From NCBI RefSeq assembly GCF_007164725.1, contig NZ_AP019697.1, forward strand, positions 1,647,501 through 1,711,500: DNA of 64,000 bases, read 5' to 3'. Made by a program: the position numbers and the translations under genes. This DNA comes from Dialister hominis. GTDB taxonomy: Bacteria > Bacillota > Negativicutes > Veillonellales > Dialisteraceae. Positions 19,055 through 28,194 of the stretch are shown piece after piece; the first letter of the stretch is position 1, and every line of letters begins with the position of its first letter. The notes under the pieces are model-generated. The model had not been told where the DNA came from. It worked only from the letters and a program-made list of their open reading frames with translations, and did not search any database.

Positions 19055-19479
19055 GGGTTATAGGACAAAACGTGTTGGTAAAAATTTATATTATGCTTGT
19101 ATTAAGGGCAGAATACGGTGCATACTGAAATACGCCCGAGCTGCACTGTAATCCATCTCATCACAATTAGCTGGAAGCGTAAAAGCGCCCATATTCTCAG
19201 CACTTCCAGGTTTGTGTTCAAATGCGCACTTTTCCGCATCAGCAGCAGATAAAGACACAATAAGGGCATCTATTTTTCATAACGATAATCTTTCCAGAAG
19301 ATTAGTCACACTGAAAAGATAAAATCCCATTTTAGCCTGTATTTATCAGGGGTTTGAGGCTTTTTACCAACACGTTTTGTCCACCCTTTAAGAATTACTG
19401 AAAATCTTAAAATGCCGATGGAGCCCGATAAACGCGGGGCTCATCGACTATAAAAACAACACGAAATGTCCTATAAGCC
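19055..19479. mobile_element. MITE-like non-coding element, copy A (425 bp)
   Basis: The ends are GGGTTATAGGACA and, reverse-complemented, GGCTTATAGGACA. The flanks carry ACGTTTTG at 19047-19054 and again at 19480-19487, an 8-bp target duplication. No reading frame of note is inside. An internal stretch near 19365-19385 is the inverted copy of the first bases (GGACAAAACGTGTTGG). A nearly identical copy is at 34402-34829. The 8-bp duplication and GG ends fit mobilisation by an ISL3-type transposase (inference). Confidence 0.8.
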
Positions 19480-19583
19480 ACGTTTTGTCAGATTGTTAAC
19501 CCGCATTCTTCTTTTGCAGCTTATAAAGAACTTCTATAAATGCGATAGCCTGTTTCTATACTTTCTGCAAACATTTCCCACTA

Positions 19584-19613
19584 AAAAGAGACCTCCCGAA
19601 GGAAGTCTCTTTT
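19584..19613 (-). terminator. Terminator of SLH porin 4
   Basis: AAAAGAGAC and GTCTCTTTT form a 9-bp stem 26 bases past the stop, with a T run on the minus strand. Confidence 0.8.
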
Positions 19614-19638
19614 AATTTCACTGCTGCCAGGTTCTGTA

Positions 19639-20916
19639 TTAGAACTTGTAGTTGAGGGATACGGTCCAAGCATCCTTATCATTCATATCAGCGTTATCAG
19701 CGCTAACGTCGAATGCATATTCACCATGGAGGAATACGTTCTTCTGGAGGGTTACATCAGCCATTGCATTCCAGAATGTTACGTTGGTTGCATCATGCTT
19801 TGTCAGATACTTCAGAGCATCAGTCTGGAGGCCTGTGCCGCCGAAGTATACGCCTTCGTCAACATCGTTGTAAGCTACATCGATAGCGAAGGAGCCCGGT
19901 TTCTTCAGGTTCAGTTTGCCATAGCCGATACCTGCGTTCCAAGCAGTATCATTGCCGTTTTCATAGGTGGTGTTCTTCCAGTATTCACCGAATACGCGGA
20001 AGTCCTGAACCGGAATGGTCAGGTTTGCGCCCATCAGTTCATAGCCGGCAACTGTATCAGCTTCCTTGTCACCTGTGAACTTAATGTAGTCAACGCCGAG
20101 TTTAGCAACGTTCAGGTCAGCTGCGCCGCGTGCATAGAATGCATCCTGATCTTCAACGCCTTCATCATAGTCAGAGGTGTTGAAGCGGCCATAACCAGCG
20201 GTCAGGTCAACTTTCTGTCCTGCATGGAATGTTACCTGAGCAGCATCAGCGCCAAAGGTATCACCATACAGCCAGCCGCCCTGGTCACCAAATGCTACCG
20301 GCTGACGGCCGAGACGAACGGTTGCAACGCTTCCGAAGTCATGGTTTGCAAACAGCTGATCAAACTGTACATCAGAATCATCTTCACTTTCTTTCTGTAC
20401 ATCAGAATCATCTTCACTTTCTTTGAAGTCCATGGTTGCGTTCAGGCGGCCCTGAACGTAAGTGGAGTCATTGACCTGACCCTTTACGTTGATTCTCATA
20501 CGGCCGTTCCAGGAGTCATCGCCAGTTGCGTTGTTCTGGTAACGCATACGAGCATCGCCGGACCAGTAAATGTTGCCGACCTTCTTTTCAAGGTTGGATA
20601 CGCGAACGCCCAGGTTTGCGAGTTCGTCAGCATATTCGCCAGCGAGTTTGTCCAGGGTTGCTCTCTGTTCAGCGTTCAGCTGATCTTCCTTAGCGAGCAT
20701 GCGGGCAATGATCTGAGCCATTTCATAACGGGTGATGTTTCTTTCGCCCTTGAAGGTGCCATCCGGATAACCTTCAACGACGCCCTGTTCGGACAGGTCT
20801 TCAACTGCCTGATAAGCCCAGTCGTTCGGGGTTACATCAGAGAATGGATTTGCAGCGTATGCGGATACGCCAGCTGTGAGTGCTGCTACTGCAGCAATTG
20901 CGAGAACCTTTTTCAT
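19639..20916 (-). CDS. SLH-domain outer-membrane porin (OmpM-type), paralogue 4, with loop duplication
   Basis: A 425-residue protein of the same design: signal peptide (MKKVLAIAAVAALTAGVSAYA), SLH domain, coiled coil and barrel ending LNYKF. It is closest to paralogue 2 in the barrel (FDQLFANHDFG, VRLGRQPVAFGDQGGWLYG) and to paralogue 3 in the linker, so the four genes look like mosaics. An acidic loop contains the ten residues KESEDDSDVQ twice in tandem, from a perfect 30-bp DNA repeat. RBS AAAGGAGCG lies upstream of the ATG. It is probably the first member of the cluster to be transcribed; each gene has its own terminator, so the cluster is not a simple operon. Confidence 0.9.
   Translation of the reverse strand: MKKVLAIAAVAALTAGVSAYAANPFSDVTPNDWAYQAVEDLSEQGVVEGYPDGTFKGERNITRYEMAQIIARMLAKEDQLNAEQRATLDKLAGEYADELANLGVRVSNLEKKVGNIYWSGDARMRYQNNATGDDSWNGRMRINVKGQVNDSTYVQGRLNATMDFKESEDDSDVQKESEDDSDVQFDQLFANHDFGSVATVRLGRQPVAFGDQGGWLYGDTFGADAAQVTFHAGQKVDLTAGYGRFNTSDYDEGVEDQDAFYARGAADLNVAKLGVDYIKFTGDKEADTVAGYELMGANLTIPVQDFRVFGEYWKNTTYENGNDTAWNAGIGYGKLNLKKPGSFAIDVAYNDVDEGVYFGGTGLQTDALKYLTKHDATNVTFWNAMADVTLQKNVFLHGEYAFDVSADNADMNDKDAWTVSLNYKF
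20365..20424. repeat. Perfect 30-bp tandem duplication inside porin 4
   Basis: Two exact copies of a 30-base unit that begins CTGTACATCAGAATCATC. It encodes an acidic segment in a loop predicted to face outward. The other three paralogues have a single or no equivalent. Confidence 0.9.
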
Positions 20917-21000
20917 GTTTCATCGCTCCTTTAATAGAAAATATAGAGAATTATGCGTGCCTCTATTTTTCCTCGGAGGAGCTCCGACTAGGACCTTGCG

Positions 21001-21022
21001 CGAGTGACCGTGTTTCCTCTGC
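21001..21022 (-). promoter_or_regulatory. Conserved leader motif upstream of porin 4
   Basis: On the minus strand GCAGAGGAAACACGGTCACT followed by CG, 85 bases before the start codon. Between motif and start there is a small hairpin (TCGGAGCTCCTCCGA-like) near 20973-20990. Confidence 0.5.
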
Positions 21023-21355
21023 TGTCTTTCATCTTTGCTTTTCCAAGGGACATGACCTTGAGGCTTCCTTCATGTCTGTGGTTAGTTTAACACGGACGCA
21101 AAGTTAAATCAAGTTTAAACTATTGATAAACCTTTATGATATGCATGAGACTTTTGGTTATTTGTAAAACATTCGACAGAATCAGTTTTATACTGAGTTA
21201 TCACAATCATTCCCATTAACTCCCGCATGACCGACTATAAGTCATTTCATACATTTTTATATTTTTGACTATCAGTCATATATGAGCGGCGCGCCGGCCT
21301 TGAGAGAATATAGATAAGTTTTATGAACTCATGGGTGTCGATATCGAAATAAAAG

Positions 21356-21393
21356 AAGGACTGTCAAAATGTGCAGGCATTTCGACAGTCCTT
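21356..21393 (-). terminator. Terminator of the nfo-sbcD-sbcC operon
   Basis: AAGGACTGTCAAAATG and CATTTCGACAGTCCTT pair with one mismatch, followed on the minus strand by TCTTTTATTT. It lies about 210 bases past the sbcC stop, beyond a block of hairpin repeats. It belongs to the AAATG/CATTT terminator family described in the findings. Confidence 0.7.
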
Positions 21394-21414
21394 AGTGAGA
21401 GTTATTTGATTGAG

Positions 21415-21545
21415 AGAATTAGAACCATACAACCTCGCTGCGCTCGAAGGAAATGAACCTCCTCAGGCGACTCCGTCGCCAGCTCCCCCTACGGGGCGAG
21501 CTCTGACCCCCTTAAACCGAACTTCGTTCGAGAAAAGGAAAAAGC
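21415..21545. repeat. Dispersed intergenic hairpin-repeat cluster 3
   Basis: Three to four modules: CCATACAACCTCGCTGCG, the CTCCTCAGGCGACTCCGTCG / CCCCCTACGGGG piece, and CTTAAACCGAACTTCGTTCG. It lies between the sbcC stop and the operon terminator, so it would be transcribed as 3' untranslated RNA. Confidence 0.75.
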
Positions 21546-21604
21546 AACATTTTAGCGGATTTCTACAGCTCCTTTTGCCTATATATTCCTTTATCCTTAT
21601 TTCC

Positions 21605-24226
21605 TCAGTCGATGATCTCGAATTCTGCTTTGCTGCCTTTTTCGGCAGGTGTGACGCGCAGTCGTGCGTCTATGCGTTCTTCGAGTTCTGGGACGTGGGA
21701 GATGATGCCTACCATGCGGCCTGTGTTCTGGAGGTCGATGAGTGTATTCATGGCGCTGTTCAGGGAGTCGGGGTCGAGGGTACCGAAGCCTTCGTCGATG
21801 AACATGGTATCAAGACGGACGCCGCCCTGTCTGGACTGGACGACGTCGGCAAGGCCAAGGGCCAGGGACAGGGATGCCAGGAAGGTTTCGCCGCCGGAAA
21901 GTGTATTGGCCGGGCGGGAACGTCCTGTGAAGCTGTCGGAGACTTCAAGCGACAGTCCGCCCTTCCCCAGTCCGCTTTCGTCTGTCATGCGGTGGAGGGA
22001 GTATCTCCTCCTGCTCATGGAGAGAAGACGGAGGTTCGCAGCATTGGCTACGTCGTCAAGGAGTGTGCCAAGGACGTATCTTTCCAGGGTGATCCTTGTC
22101 TTCTTTCCGCTTGTGAGGTCATAAAGGCCTCTTATAAGGCCTTCCTCCTTGCGGAGGTCTTCCAGTTCCTTCTCGATGGCTCTGGCGTCTGAAACGGCCT
22201 TTTGGAGCGTTTCTGTGCGTTCCTTGAGAGCGGCTGCCCTTTCGGAGGCTTTTTTGAGCTGATCCTGCAGTGCTTTGGATTTTTCATTCAGCTCCAGCAT
22301 GTCAGGACGCTCCTTCCCTGCAGTCTCCTGCTCTTCTGCTTTGATCCGTTCTTCTGTGCTCTTTCTGTCTGCGCGGTACTGTTCCAGTGTCTTACGGACG
22401 CTTTCTTCCGTGTCCTTCTTCTTGTACCATTCCTTGCATTCGTCGAGACTCTGGAAGCCGGCCTTATCGGAAGCTTCCTTCAGGACGGATTCTGTTTCCC
22501 TGTATTTCTTCACGAGCTCTTCTCTGCGCTCTTCGGCATTCCTGCATGCGGCCTGGCTGGCAGAGAGGTCGGCTCCTGCTTTCCTCAGCTGGACGGCCGC
22601 CGTTTCCTTGTCCTGTTCCCACTTTCTGATATCCGTCAGAAGGCGCGTGCTTTCCATTTCAAGAAATTTAGGATCCCTGTATGCTTCAGGAATTTCCTCA
22701 AGCGTCTTCATCTGGGCATCGGCCTTCGCGTGATCGCTCATGGCTTTCGCATAGGCGCCTGTGCTGTGCTTTTCCTTGGTATCATTGGCTCTGTCATAAG
22801 CGGCTGATGCTCTTTCATATTCCTTCTGCGCACGTTCGACGTCTTCTGCCTTTGCTACATTGTCTCCGCCGCGGGCCGGGGCCGGATGGTGGATGGCGCC
22901 GCAGACGGGGCATGGCACGCCGTCTTCGAGTCTTTCCGCCAGAAGGAATGCCTGTCCGTCGATATAGGATTTCCTGACAGCATCTGCCTTTTCCTTCTGC
23001 GCATCCCTTGCCTTCCTTGCCGCTTCGGCAGAAGCCTGGAGGCGCTTCGTTTCCTCTTCTGCTCTGGATAATGCGTTTTGTGCGTTTTTAAGCGCCTGGA
23101 CGGCTGCCCCGTACAACTTTGCCTTGGGCACCAGGTCCTGCATTTTAAGGGCTGTTTTACGCTCTTCTTCGCGTTTTTCTTTCATGGCGTCCAGCTCCTG
23201 GATGCGTTTTTCAAGCGTTTCATTCAGCCTTGCATACGTTTCCATATCCGCTTTGGCTGTCTTGAGTTTCTGTGCCTCCTGCCTGCCTTCCCGGGTGATG
23301 CCATCCAGCTGGTCGAAGTAAGGCGCAAGCTCCCGTGCGCTCCGGATCAGGGAAAGGGATGCTTCCATTTCCTTCATGCGTCCTTCTTCATTCTTGAGGG
23401 CTGCATCCTGCTTCAATGCTTTATCAAGCTCGGTGAAATGGCCCATCAGGGCAGTTTTCTTCTGGTAGACTTCACGGAATTCATTGCTTTCCTTTTCCTG
23501 CTTCCGGGTCGTCTCCACCGCCTCCTGCAGTGATTTCTCTGCTTCTTCTACGATCGAGGCGAGCTGCTTTTCGTCTGCGGCGCCGGCGGTGCTGAGAATC
23601 TGGTCTTCTCTTGTCTGCTTTTCCATTTTCTCACGGACTTTTGCATCGAGCCTGTCTTTCAGCCTGTCCTTGAATTCCGAGAAACGCTGTGTCTTGAAGA
23701 GCTGCTTCAGGATGGCTTCTCTTTCATCGGCCTTTGCCACGAGGAGTTTTCTGAAATCGCCCTGCGGAAGGAGGATGACCTGGCAGAACTGGTCGGCATT
23801 GAGCCCGATGAGTTTCCCTGCGGCTTCTTCAATGCCTGTGCGCAATGTATTGATTTCCTTGCCGTCTTCCAGTTCGGAAAGGGACGCCTGCATGGCAGCC
23901 AGTGTCTGTCCGCTGCCGCGTTTCTTATCAACCATCTGCGCCGGGCTTCTCGTTGCGCGGTATGTCTTATCCCCCAGCATGAAATCGAAAATGACTTCTG
24001 TCCTTTCCGAGGAGTCGGCATAGTCGCTTCTCATTTTCTCGCCTGTCCGGTCGCCGCTTGTCTTGCCGTAAAGGGCATAGCACATGGCATCCAGGATCGT
24101 CGTCTTCCCGGCTCCGGTCGGGCCGCAGATCAGGAAGAGATGGCGTCCCTGCAGTTTTTCGAAGTCGATGACGGTCTCGCCCGCATAGGGACCGAAGGCA
24201 CGCATCGTCAGTTTCAAAGGTTTCAT
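21605..24226 (-). CDS. sbcC: SbcC, ATPase subunit of the SbcCD nuclease
   Basis: An 873-residue SMC-like protein, somewhat shorter than the E. coli protein of about 1,050. It has the N-terminal Walker A (ICGPTGAGKTTILDAMCYAL near residue 35), LLPQGDFRKLL, long coiled coils, the zinc hook CPVCG near residue 437, and at the C-terminus the ABC signature NTLSGGETFLASLSLALGLA with Walker B LDTMFIDEGFGTLD. With SbcD it forms a complex that cuts hairpins and protein-blocked DNA ends. The start codon overlaps the sbcD stop by four bases (ATGA). Given the many long palindromes in this genome, this enzyme matters for their stability (inference). Confidence 0.97.
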   Translation of the reverse strand: MKPLKLTMRAFGPYAGETVIDFEKLQGRHLFLICGPTGAGKTTILDAMCYALYGKTSGDRTGEKMRSDYADSSERTEVIFDFMLGDKTYRATRSPAQMVDKKRGSGQTLAAMQASLSELEDGKEINTLRTGIEEAAGKLIGLNADQFCQVILLPQGDFRKLLVAKADEREAILKQLFKTQRFSEFKDRLKDRLDAKVREKMEKQTREDQILSTAGAADEKQLASIVEEAEKSLQEAVETTRKQEKESNEFREVYQKKTALMGHFTELDKALKQDAALKNEEGRMKEMEASLSLIRSARELAPYFDQLDGITREGRQEAQKLKTAKADMETYARLNETLEKRIQELDAMKEKREEERKTALKMQDLVPKAKLYGAAVQALKNAQNALSRAEEETKRLQASAEAARKARDAQKEKADAVRKSYIDGQAFLLAERLEDGVPCPVCGAIHHPAPARGGDNVAKAEDVERAQKEYERASAAYDRANDTKEKHSTGAYAKAMSDHAKADAQMKTLEEIPEAYRDPKFLEMESTRLLTDIRKWEQDKETAAVQLRKAGADLSASQAACRNAEERREELVKKYRETESVLKEASDKAGFQSLDECKEWYKKKDTEESVRKTLEQYRADRKSTEERIKAEEQETAGKERPDMLELNEKSKALQDQLKKASERAAALKERTETLQKAVSDARAIEKELEDLRKEEGLIRGLYDLTSGKKTRITLERYVLGTLLDDVANAANLRLLSMSRRRYSLHRMTDESGLGKGGLSLEVSDSFTGRSRPANTLSGGETFLASLSLALGLADVVQSRQGGVRLDTMFIDEGFGTLDPDSLNSAMNTLIDLQNTGRMVGIISHVPELEERIDARLRVTPAEKGSKAEFEIID

Positions 24227-25389
24227 TTTGCGTTTTCCTTCCTGTATACCTCTTCCCAGACTTCCTGAGAAAGCTTTTCTTCTTCTTCTGTCAGTTCCTG
24301 CTCACGGAAATGGCTGACGAAGGCGCGGAAAATGTCTTCGTCGCTCATAGATTCGAGGCGGATCCTTCTTTCGCCGTCATCGTCCTTGTATCCCATGTCC
24401 TGCTCGACGCCAAGGGCATTCGGGTACTTCTCGCGAAGCTTTGGCATGGCGTCGATGACAGGTTCGGAGTCGGTCAATACGATCTGCAGGTAGTCTTCCG
24501 AGCCTTCCTTAGCCATGATGTCTGCAAAAGAACCCTGGATTTCGCGTACCTGATGGAGGGGCAGCATTTCGCGGAACGTGGTGGAAACATTTCCTTCTCC
24601 GTCAATCGTCCCTACGATGATGCCCTTCTTCTGACGCACTTCGTCGAAGGAGTAGCGCATGAGGCTTCCGCTGTACTGGATCTTCTCGGAATCCCTCTTC
24701 GTCTTCTGCGGACGGTGGAGGTGGCCGAGTGCGGTGTAGTCGTAAGGCGCAAAGACTTCATCAGGAATCTGGTCATAGCCGCCAATCGAGATCGGTCTTT
24801 CCGATTCCGACGACATGCCGCCTGCTGCATAGACGTGGGCAAGGGCAATTTTCCTCATGCCTTTACCTTCATCGGGAAGGAGGGAGAGCATGCGGGAGGA
24901 GAGGATTTTTTCTGCTTCCTCATACGTCTTCACTTTTTCTGCCTCTTCCATGCCAAGCTTATTCATCATGACGCGCACGCGGGCGGGTTCAGAATACGGC
25001 ATCGGAAGGAATGCAACGAGACCCCATTCATCCTTCAGGATGACGGGAGAGAGCCTGTCGAGCGGCCCGAAGATGTAGAGCCCCTGCGAGCGGAGAAGAC
25101 GGCTTGCCACGGCGAGGCGCTCGGCGCTGTCGTGGTTCCCGCTGATGACGATGAAGGGAATCCCTCTCTTTCCGACGATTTCCTCAGTCATGCGGTCAAA
25201 GAGCTCGACGGCATCTTCCGGAGGAAATGAGCGGTCATAGACGTCCCCGGCCAGAAGGATCACGTCCGGCTTTTCTTCGTCGACGATGGGCAGGAAACGG
25301 TTTTCCAGGAGCCATGCCTGATCTTCTGTCATAGAGTGTTCCTTCAGAAGCTTCCCCAGGTGCCAGTCGGCTGTGTGAATGAATTTCAT
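24223..25389 (-). CDS. sbcD: SbcD, metallophosphoesterase nuclease subunit
   Basis: A 388-residue protein. Manganese-binding motifs of the calcineurin-like family are visible in order: HTADWHLGK at the N-terminus, LLAGDVYDR near residue 47, VISGNHDSAERL near 83, and TALGHLHRPQ near 218. The C-terminal part is the SbcD capping domain. It provides the 3'-5' exonuclease and endonuclease activity of SbcCD. It overlaps nfo upstream and sbcC downstream by ATGA junctions, so the three are one translationally coupled operon. Confidence 0.97.
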   Translation of the reverse strand: MKFIHTADWHLGKLLKEHSMTEDQAWLLENRFLPIVDEEKPDVILLAGDVYDRSFPPEDAVELFDRMTEEIVGKRGIPFIVISGNHDSAERLAVASRLLRSQGLYIFGPLDRLSPVILKDEWGLVAFLPMPYSEPARVRVMMNKLGMEEAEKVKTYEEAEKILSSRMLSLLPDEGKGMRKIALAHVYAAGGMSSESERPISIGGYDQIPDEVFAPYDYTALGHLHRPQKTKRDSEKIQYSGSLMRYSFDEVRQKKGIIVGTIDGEGNVSTTFREMLPLHQVREIQGSFADIMAKEGSEDYLQIVLTDSEPVIDAMPKLREKYPNALGVEQDMGYKDDDGERRIRLESMSDEDIFRAFVSHFREQELTEEEEKLSQEVWEEVYRKENAK

Positions 25390-26228
25390 GCGTCCTCCTT
25401 CCGAAGGCTTCTCAAAAGCGCAATTTCACGCTTGTAGCCTTCCAGATCATTCGGTGTTTCAAGGTAGAAGGGAAGATTTCTGAGAAGCGGATGATTGATG
25501 ATCCTTTCCATCCCTTCGAGACCGATTGTCCCTTCGCCGATTTTTTCATGGCGGTCCTTGTGGCTTCCCATCGGATTCTTGTCGTCATTCAGGTGAATAG
25601 CCTTCAGGCGGGAAAGCCCGATGACTTCATCGAAATGGGCGAGAACGCCGTCGGTATCTCCTGCGATGTCGTAGCCGCCGTCATAGACGTGGCAGGTATC
25701 AAGGCACACGCCCATGCGGTCCTTGCGCTCAACCTTGTCGATAATCGCGGCCAGCTCCTCAAACGTGCGTCCGACTTCCGTCCCCTTCCCTGCCATCGTT
25801 TCAAGCAGGACAAATGGCGGCAGCTCTTCCTGATCCATGGCGTAATTCAGCATGTCTGCAATCATGGGAATCGCAACTTCTGCGCCCTGCTTCAGGTGGG
25901 AGCCCGGATGGAAATTGTAAAGGCAGTTCGGCAGGTGCGCCGCTTTGGCCAGGTCCTCACGAAGCGCCGTGCGGGCAAACTCACGCACCGACTCCTTCGT
26001 CGAGCAGCCGTTCATCGTGTAAGCCCCATGGCAGAGAATCGGCCCGAAATCATGCTCCTGCATCCACGCCTTCAAAGCCAGCGCATCCGCTTCCTTCACA
26101 GGAGCAGACTGGCTTCCGCGCGGGTTTCGCGGGAAGAACTGAAACGTATTTCCGCCGATCGAAGTGGCTGTCTTCCCCATGGAAAGATACCCGCCCGTGA
26201 CGGATAAATGGCATCCAAGTATAAACAT
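25386..26228 (-). CDS. nfo: Deoxyribonuclease IV (AP endonuclease)
   Basis: A 280-residue TIM-barrel AP endonuclease. It begins MFILGCHLSVTGGYLSMGKT, and zinc-site motifs are YNFHPGSHL, LLETMAGKGTEVG, CLDTCHVYDGGYD and AIHLNDDKNPMGS. It cuts DNA 5' to abasic sites in base-excision repair. I chose the ATG at 26228 because AAGGA lies just upstream and family proteins start at this point; a longer frame reaches back to 26393 through repeat DNA. It is the first gene of the nfo-sbcD-sbcC repair operon and overlaps sbcD by four bases. Confidence 0.95.
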   Translation of the reverse strand: MFILGCHLSVTGGYLSMGKTATSIGGNTFQFFPRNPRGSQSAPVKEADALALKAWMQEHDFGPILCHGAYTMNGCSTKESVREFARTALREDLAKAAHLPNCLYNFHPGSHLKQGAEVAIPMIADMLNYAMDQEELPPFVLLETMAGKGTEVGRTFEELAAIIDKVERKDRMGVCLDTCHVYDGGYDIAGDTDGVLAHFDEVIGLSRLKAIHLNDDKNPMGSHKDRHEKIGEGTIGLEGMERIINHPLLRNLPFYLETPNDLEGYKREIALLRSLRKEDA

Positions 26229-26339
26229 AAAGTCCTTCTTTCTATTTAAATCCATTCCAATAATCAATTCCCTTTCATTATAGCATGAGGAAATTTTTGG
26301 ACGGAGGGAGGGGGGAAGATGGAAAGCGTGAGAAAAGAT

Positions 26340-26461
26340 GGGAAAACCGGACAACCAGCCTGCGGCTGAGAAAAACATGATAAAACCATACAAGGAGGAA
26401 AAACCATACGACCTCGCGCTGCTCGATAGAAGACCGGACGACCTCGCTTCGCTCGTGGAGA
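26340..26461. repeat. Dispersed hairpin-repeat cluster 4, left part, cut by an IS
   Basis: Modules AGCCTGCGGCTG and CCTCGCTTCGCTCGTGG lead up to the left end of the IS3-type element. The remainder of the same repeat continues at 28195. Confidence 0.75.
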
Positions 26462-28194
26462 GGGGGTGCGGATATTTTTTTGGACCATTCTGGTAGTACT
26501 TACATTATCCCTAAGCTTTCTCTGTATTCTACTGGACTCATGCCGCCCAAGGTAATTTTAATTCGGTCTTCATTATACCAATGAAGATAATCGTCTAGGT
26601 AAGCTATGAATTCTTTAATGGATACACCTATCCAGCTTCTATTATAGAACATTTCGTTTTTTACTCTTCCAAAGACACCTTCACAAGCAGCATTATCCGG
26701 CGAGCACCCTTTTTTCGACATGGATCTTGTCCAGCCGAATTTCTTCATCAAGGCGATCCATCCAGGCCATTGGTAATGTATACCGCGGTCTGAATGAACG
26801 ATAGGATGCTTGTCATCGCCCAGGGCCTCTCTCGCTTTTACCAGCATGGTATTGACCAGTTTGGCATTCGGCGACGTGCCGATCGTCCATGCGACAATCT
26901 TGCCGTCAAAGACGTCAGTTATAGCTGACAGGTATACTTTCCCTGCAGATATGTGGAATTCCGTAATATCTGTGAGAAGCAGCTTTCCTAATTCGTCGGC
27001 ATGAAAATTCCTGTTAACGAGATTAGGGGCAGGTGAAATTTCTCCTTTGTAGGAGCTATACTTTTTAGCTTTTTTGCGGTATGGAACCAGATGATCCTCT
27101 TTCATAAAGCGGCGGACGAGCTTCTCAGAAAGAATTTTCCCATCTTTTCTGAGCGCTAACCAGATTCTCCGGTAACCATAAACCGACCGGTTCTTCTTAA
27201 ATTTGTCTTTGATGGTTTCGCGTATTTCCGCATATTTATCTCCCGCCTTCATAGCGGATTTCTGGTAGAAATATGAGGCTTTAGCCATATTTAGCACCGT
27301 CAGCAGTTTCTTCAGGGGATACTTGCTGCGGCTCAGAAGGGCATCAATCACGATGGCTTTTTCCCGATTGGTCAGTGTTTTTAGACTGATGCCCTCTTCT
27401 TTTTTTATTGTTTCTGCAGCTATCTCGAGGGCTTCGTACTCGATCCGTTTAATAAGAGTCTGCTCGCCAAGCTCCTTATACTCTTTCGCAAGTGTCTGGC
27501 ACTTTTCATCAAGAGACTTCGTCTTCTCTCCCAGTGACTGATTGGCTTTCAGCAATGCTTTATTCTCTTTGCGGAGGTTTTCCATATTTCTAAGCAGTAC
27601 TTGCATTTCTTCTTTTAAAGATTCAATCGTTACTTCCGAGTCCTTTTTAGACATTGTTGCCAGCCTCCTTTGGAACAATTCCTCGAGGAAGCCTAAGTCC
27701 TTGTAGATAGCGTTAGAGGCTATCTCAATTTCTTCGAATGGATTCTCCTGAATCAGTGGACTGCTTCCCGTCTGTCGATCTTGCCCCCATTTTACAGGGT
27801 TCTGGTCAGCTTGCCAATGATCGTTTTCGTTAAGGTTGTATTTCTCAACCCATATTTTCAATCTCTGCGTGCTGCTGGGATAGCCTATTTCCCTGATGGT
27901 GCGCCGCAGATCGCCGCAATTTACGAAGTATTTGACGGCTAATGTTTTTTGTTTGAGAGAATATCCGTCATCAAATCCGTCTACTTCGTGAATCTCTCTG
28001 GAGAACTTGAATTCCCGGCACCATTGACGCAACACTTTTATGTCGTGAGGATAGCCGAGCGTTCTCATAATGCCTTTGAGCCCCATGCCCGAATCGACGT
28101 GCAGTTTGACTGCCTTTAAGCGCTCTTCATGCGAATACATAAATTGACCTCCTGACACCTCTGTCAATTGGTCCAACTTTTTGTCCGCGTCCCC
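26462..28194 (-). mobile_element. IS3-type insertion sequence with AGA target duplication
   Basis: The element is 1,733 bp. Its imperfect inverted ends start with GGGG and share the inner word TTGGACCA (left 26462-26487, right 28169-28194 read in reverse). AGA stands on both sides (26459-26461 and 28195-28197). Removing the element and one AGA restores GCTCGTGGAGATGAACCTCC, which occurs uninterrupted at about 9288-9307. This proves insertion into a pre-existing repeat. Confidence 0.88.
26500..28176 (-). CDS. IS3-family transposase, single reading frame
   Basis: A 558-residue protein. The N-terminal 130 residues hold two helix-turn-helix units (YSHEERLKAVKLHVDSGMG and YSLKQKTLAVKYFVNCGD, each followed by a LGYP/IGYPS motif). 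A coiled coil spans about residues 175-245. The C-terminal integrase core has LLTDITEFHI, IVHSDRGIHYQW and ACEGVFGRVKNEMF, the three acidic motifs, after the HTH_21-type segment RSVYGYRRIWLAL. Most IS3 members make the transposase by frameshift from two frames; here the DNA-binding and catalytic parts are one continuous frame. No stop or frameshift interrupts it, so it may be active. The minus-strand start lies 18 bases inside the right end. Confidence 0.92.
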   Translation of the reverse strand: MDQLTEVSGGQFMYSHEERLKAVKLHVDSGMGLKGIMRTLGYPHDIKVLRQWCREFKFSREIHEVDGFDDGYSLKQKTLAVKYFVNCGDLRRTIREIGYPSSTQRLKIWVEKYNLNENDHWQADQNPVKWGQDRQTGSSPLIQENPFEEIEIASNAIYKDLGFLEELFQRRLATMSKKDSEVTIESLKEEMQVLLRNMENLRKENKALLKANQSLGEKTKSLDEKCQTLAKEYKELGEQTLIKRIEYEALEIAAETIKKEEGISLKTLTNREKAIVIDALLSRSKYPLKKLLTVLNMAKASYFYQKSAMKAGDKYAEIRETIKDKFKKNRSVYGYRRIWLALRKDGKILSEKLVRRFMKEDHLVPYRKKAKKYSSYKGEISPAPNLVNRNFHADELGKLLLTDITEFHISAGKVYLSAITDVFDGKIVAWTIGTSPNAKLVNTMLVKAREALGDDKHPIVHSDRGIHYQWPGWIALMKKFGWTRSMSKKGCSPDNAACEGVFGRVKNEMFYNRSWIGVSIKEFIAYLDDYLHWYNEDRIKITLGGMSPVEYRESLGIM

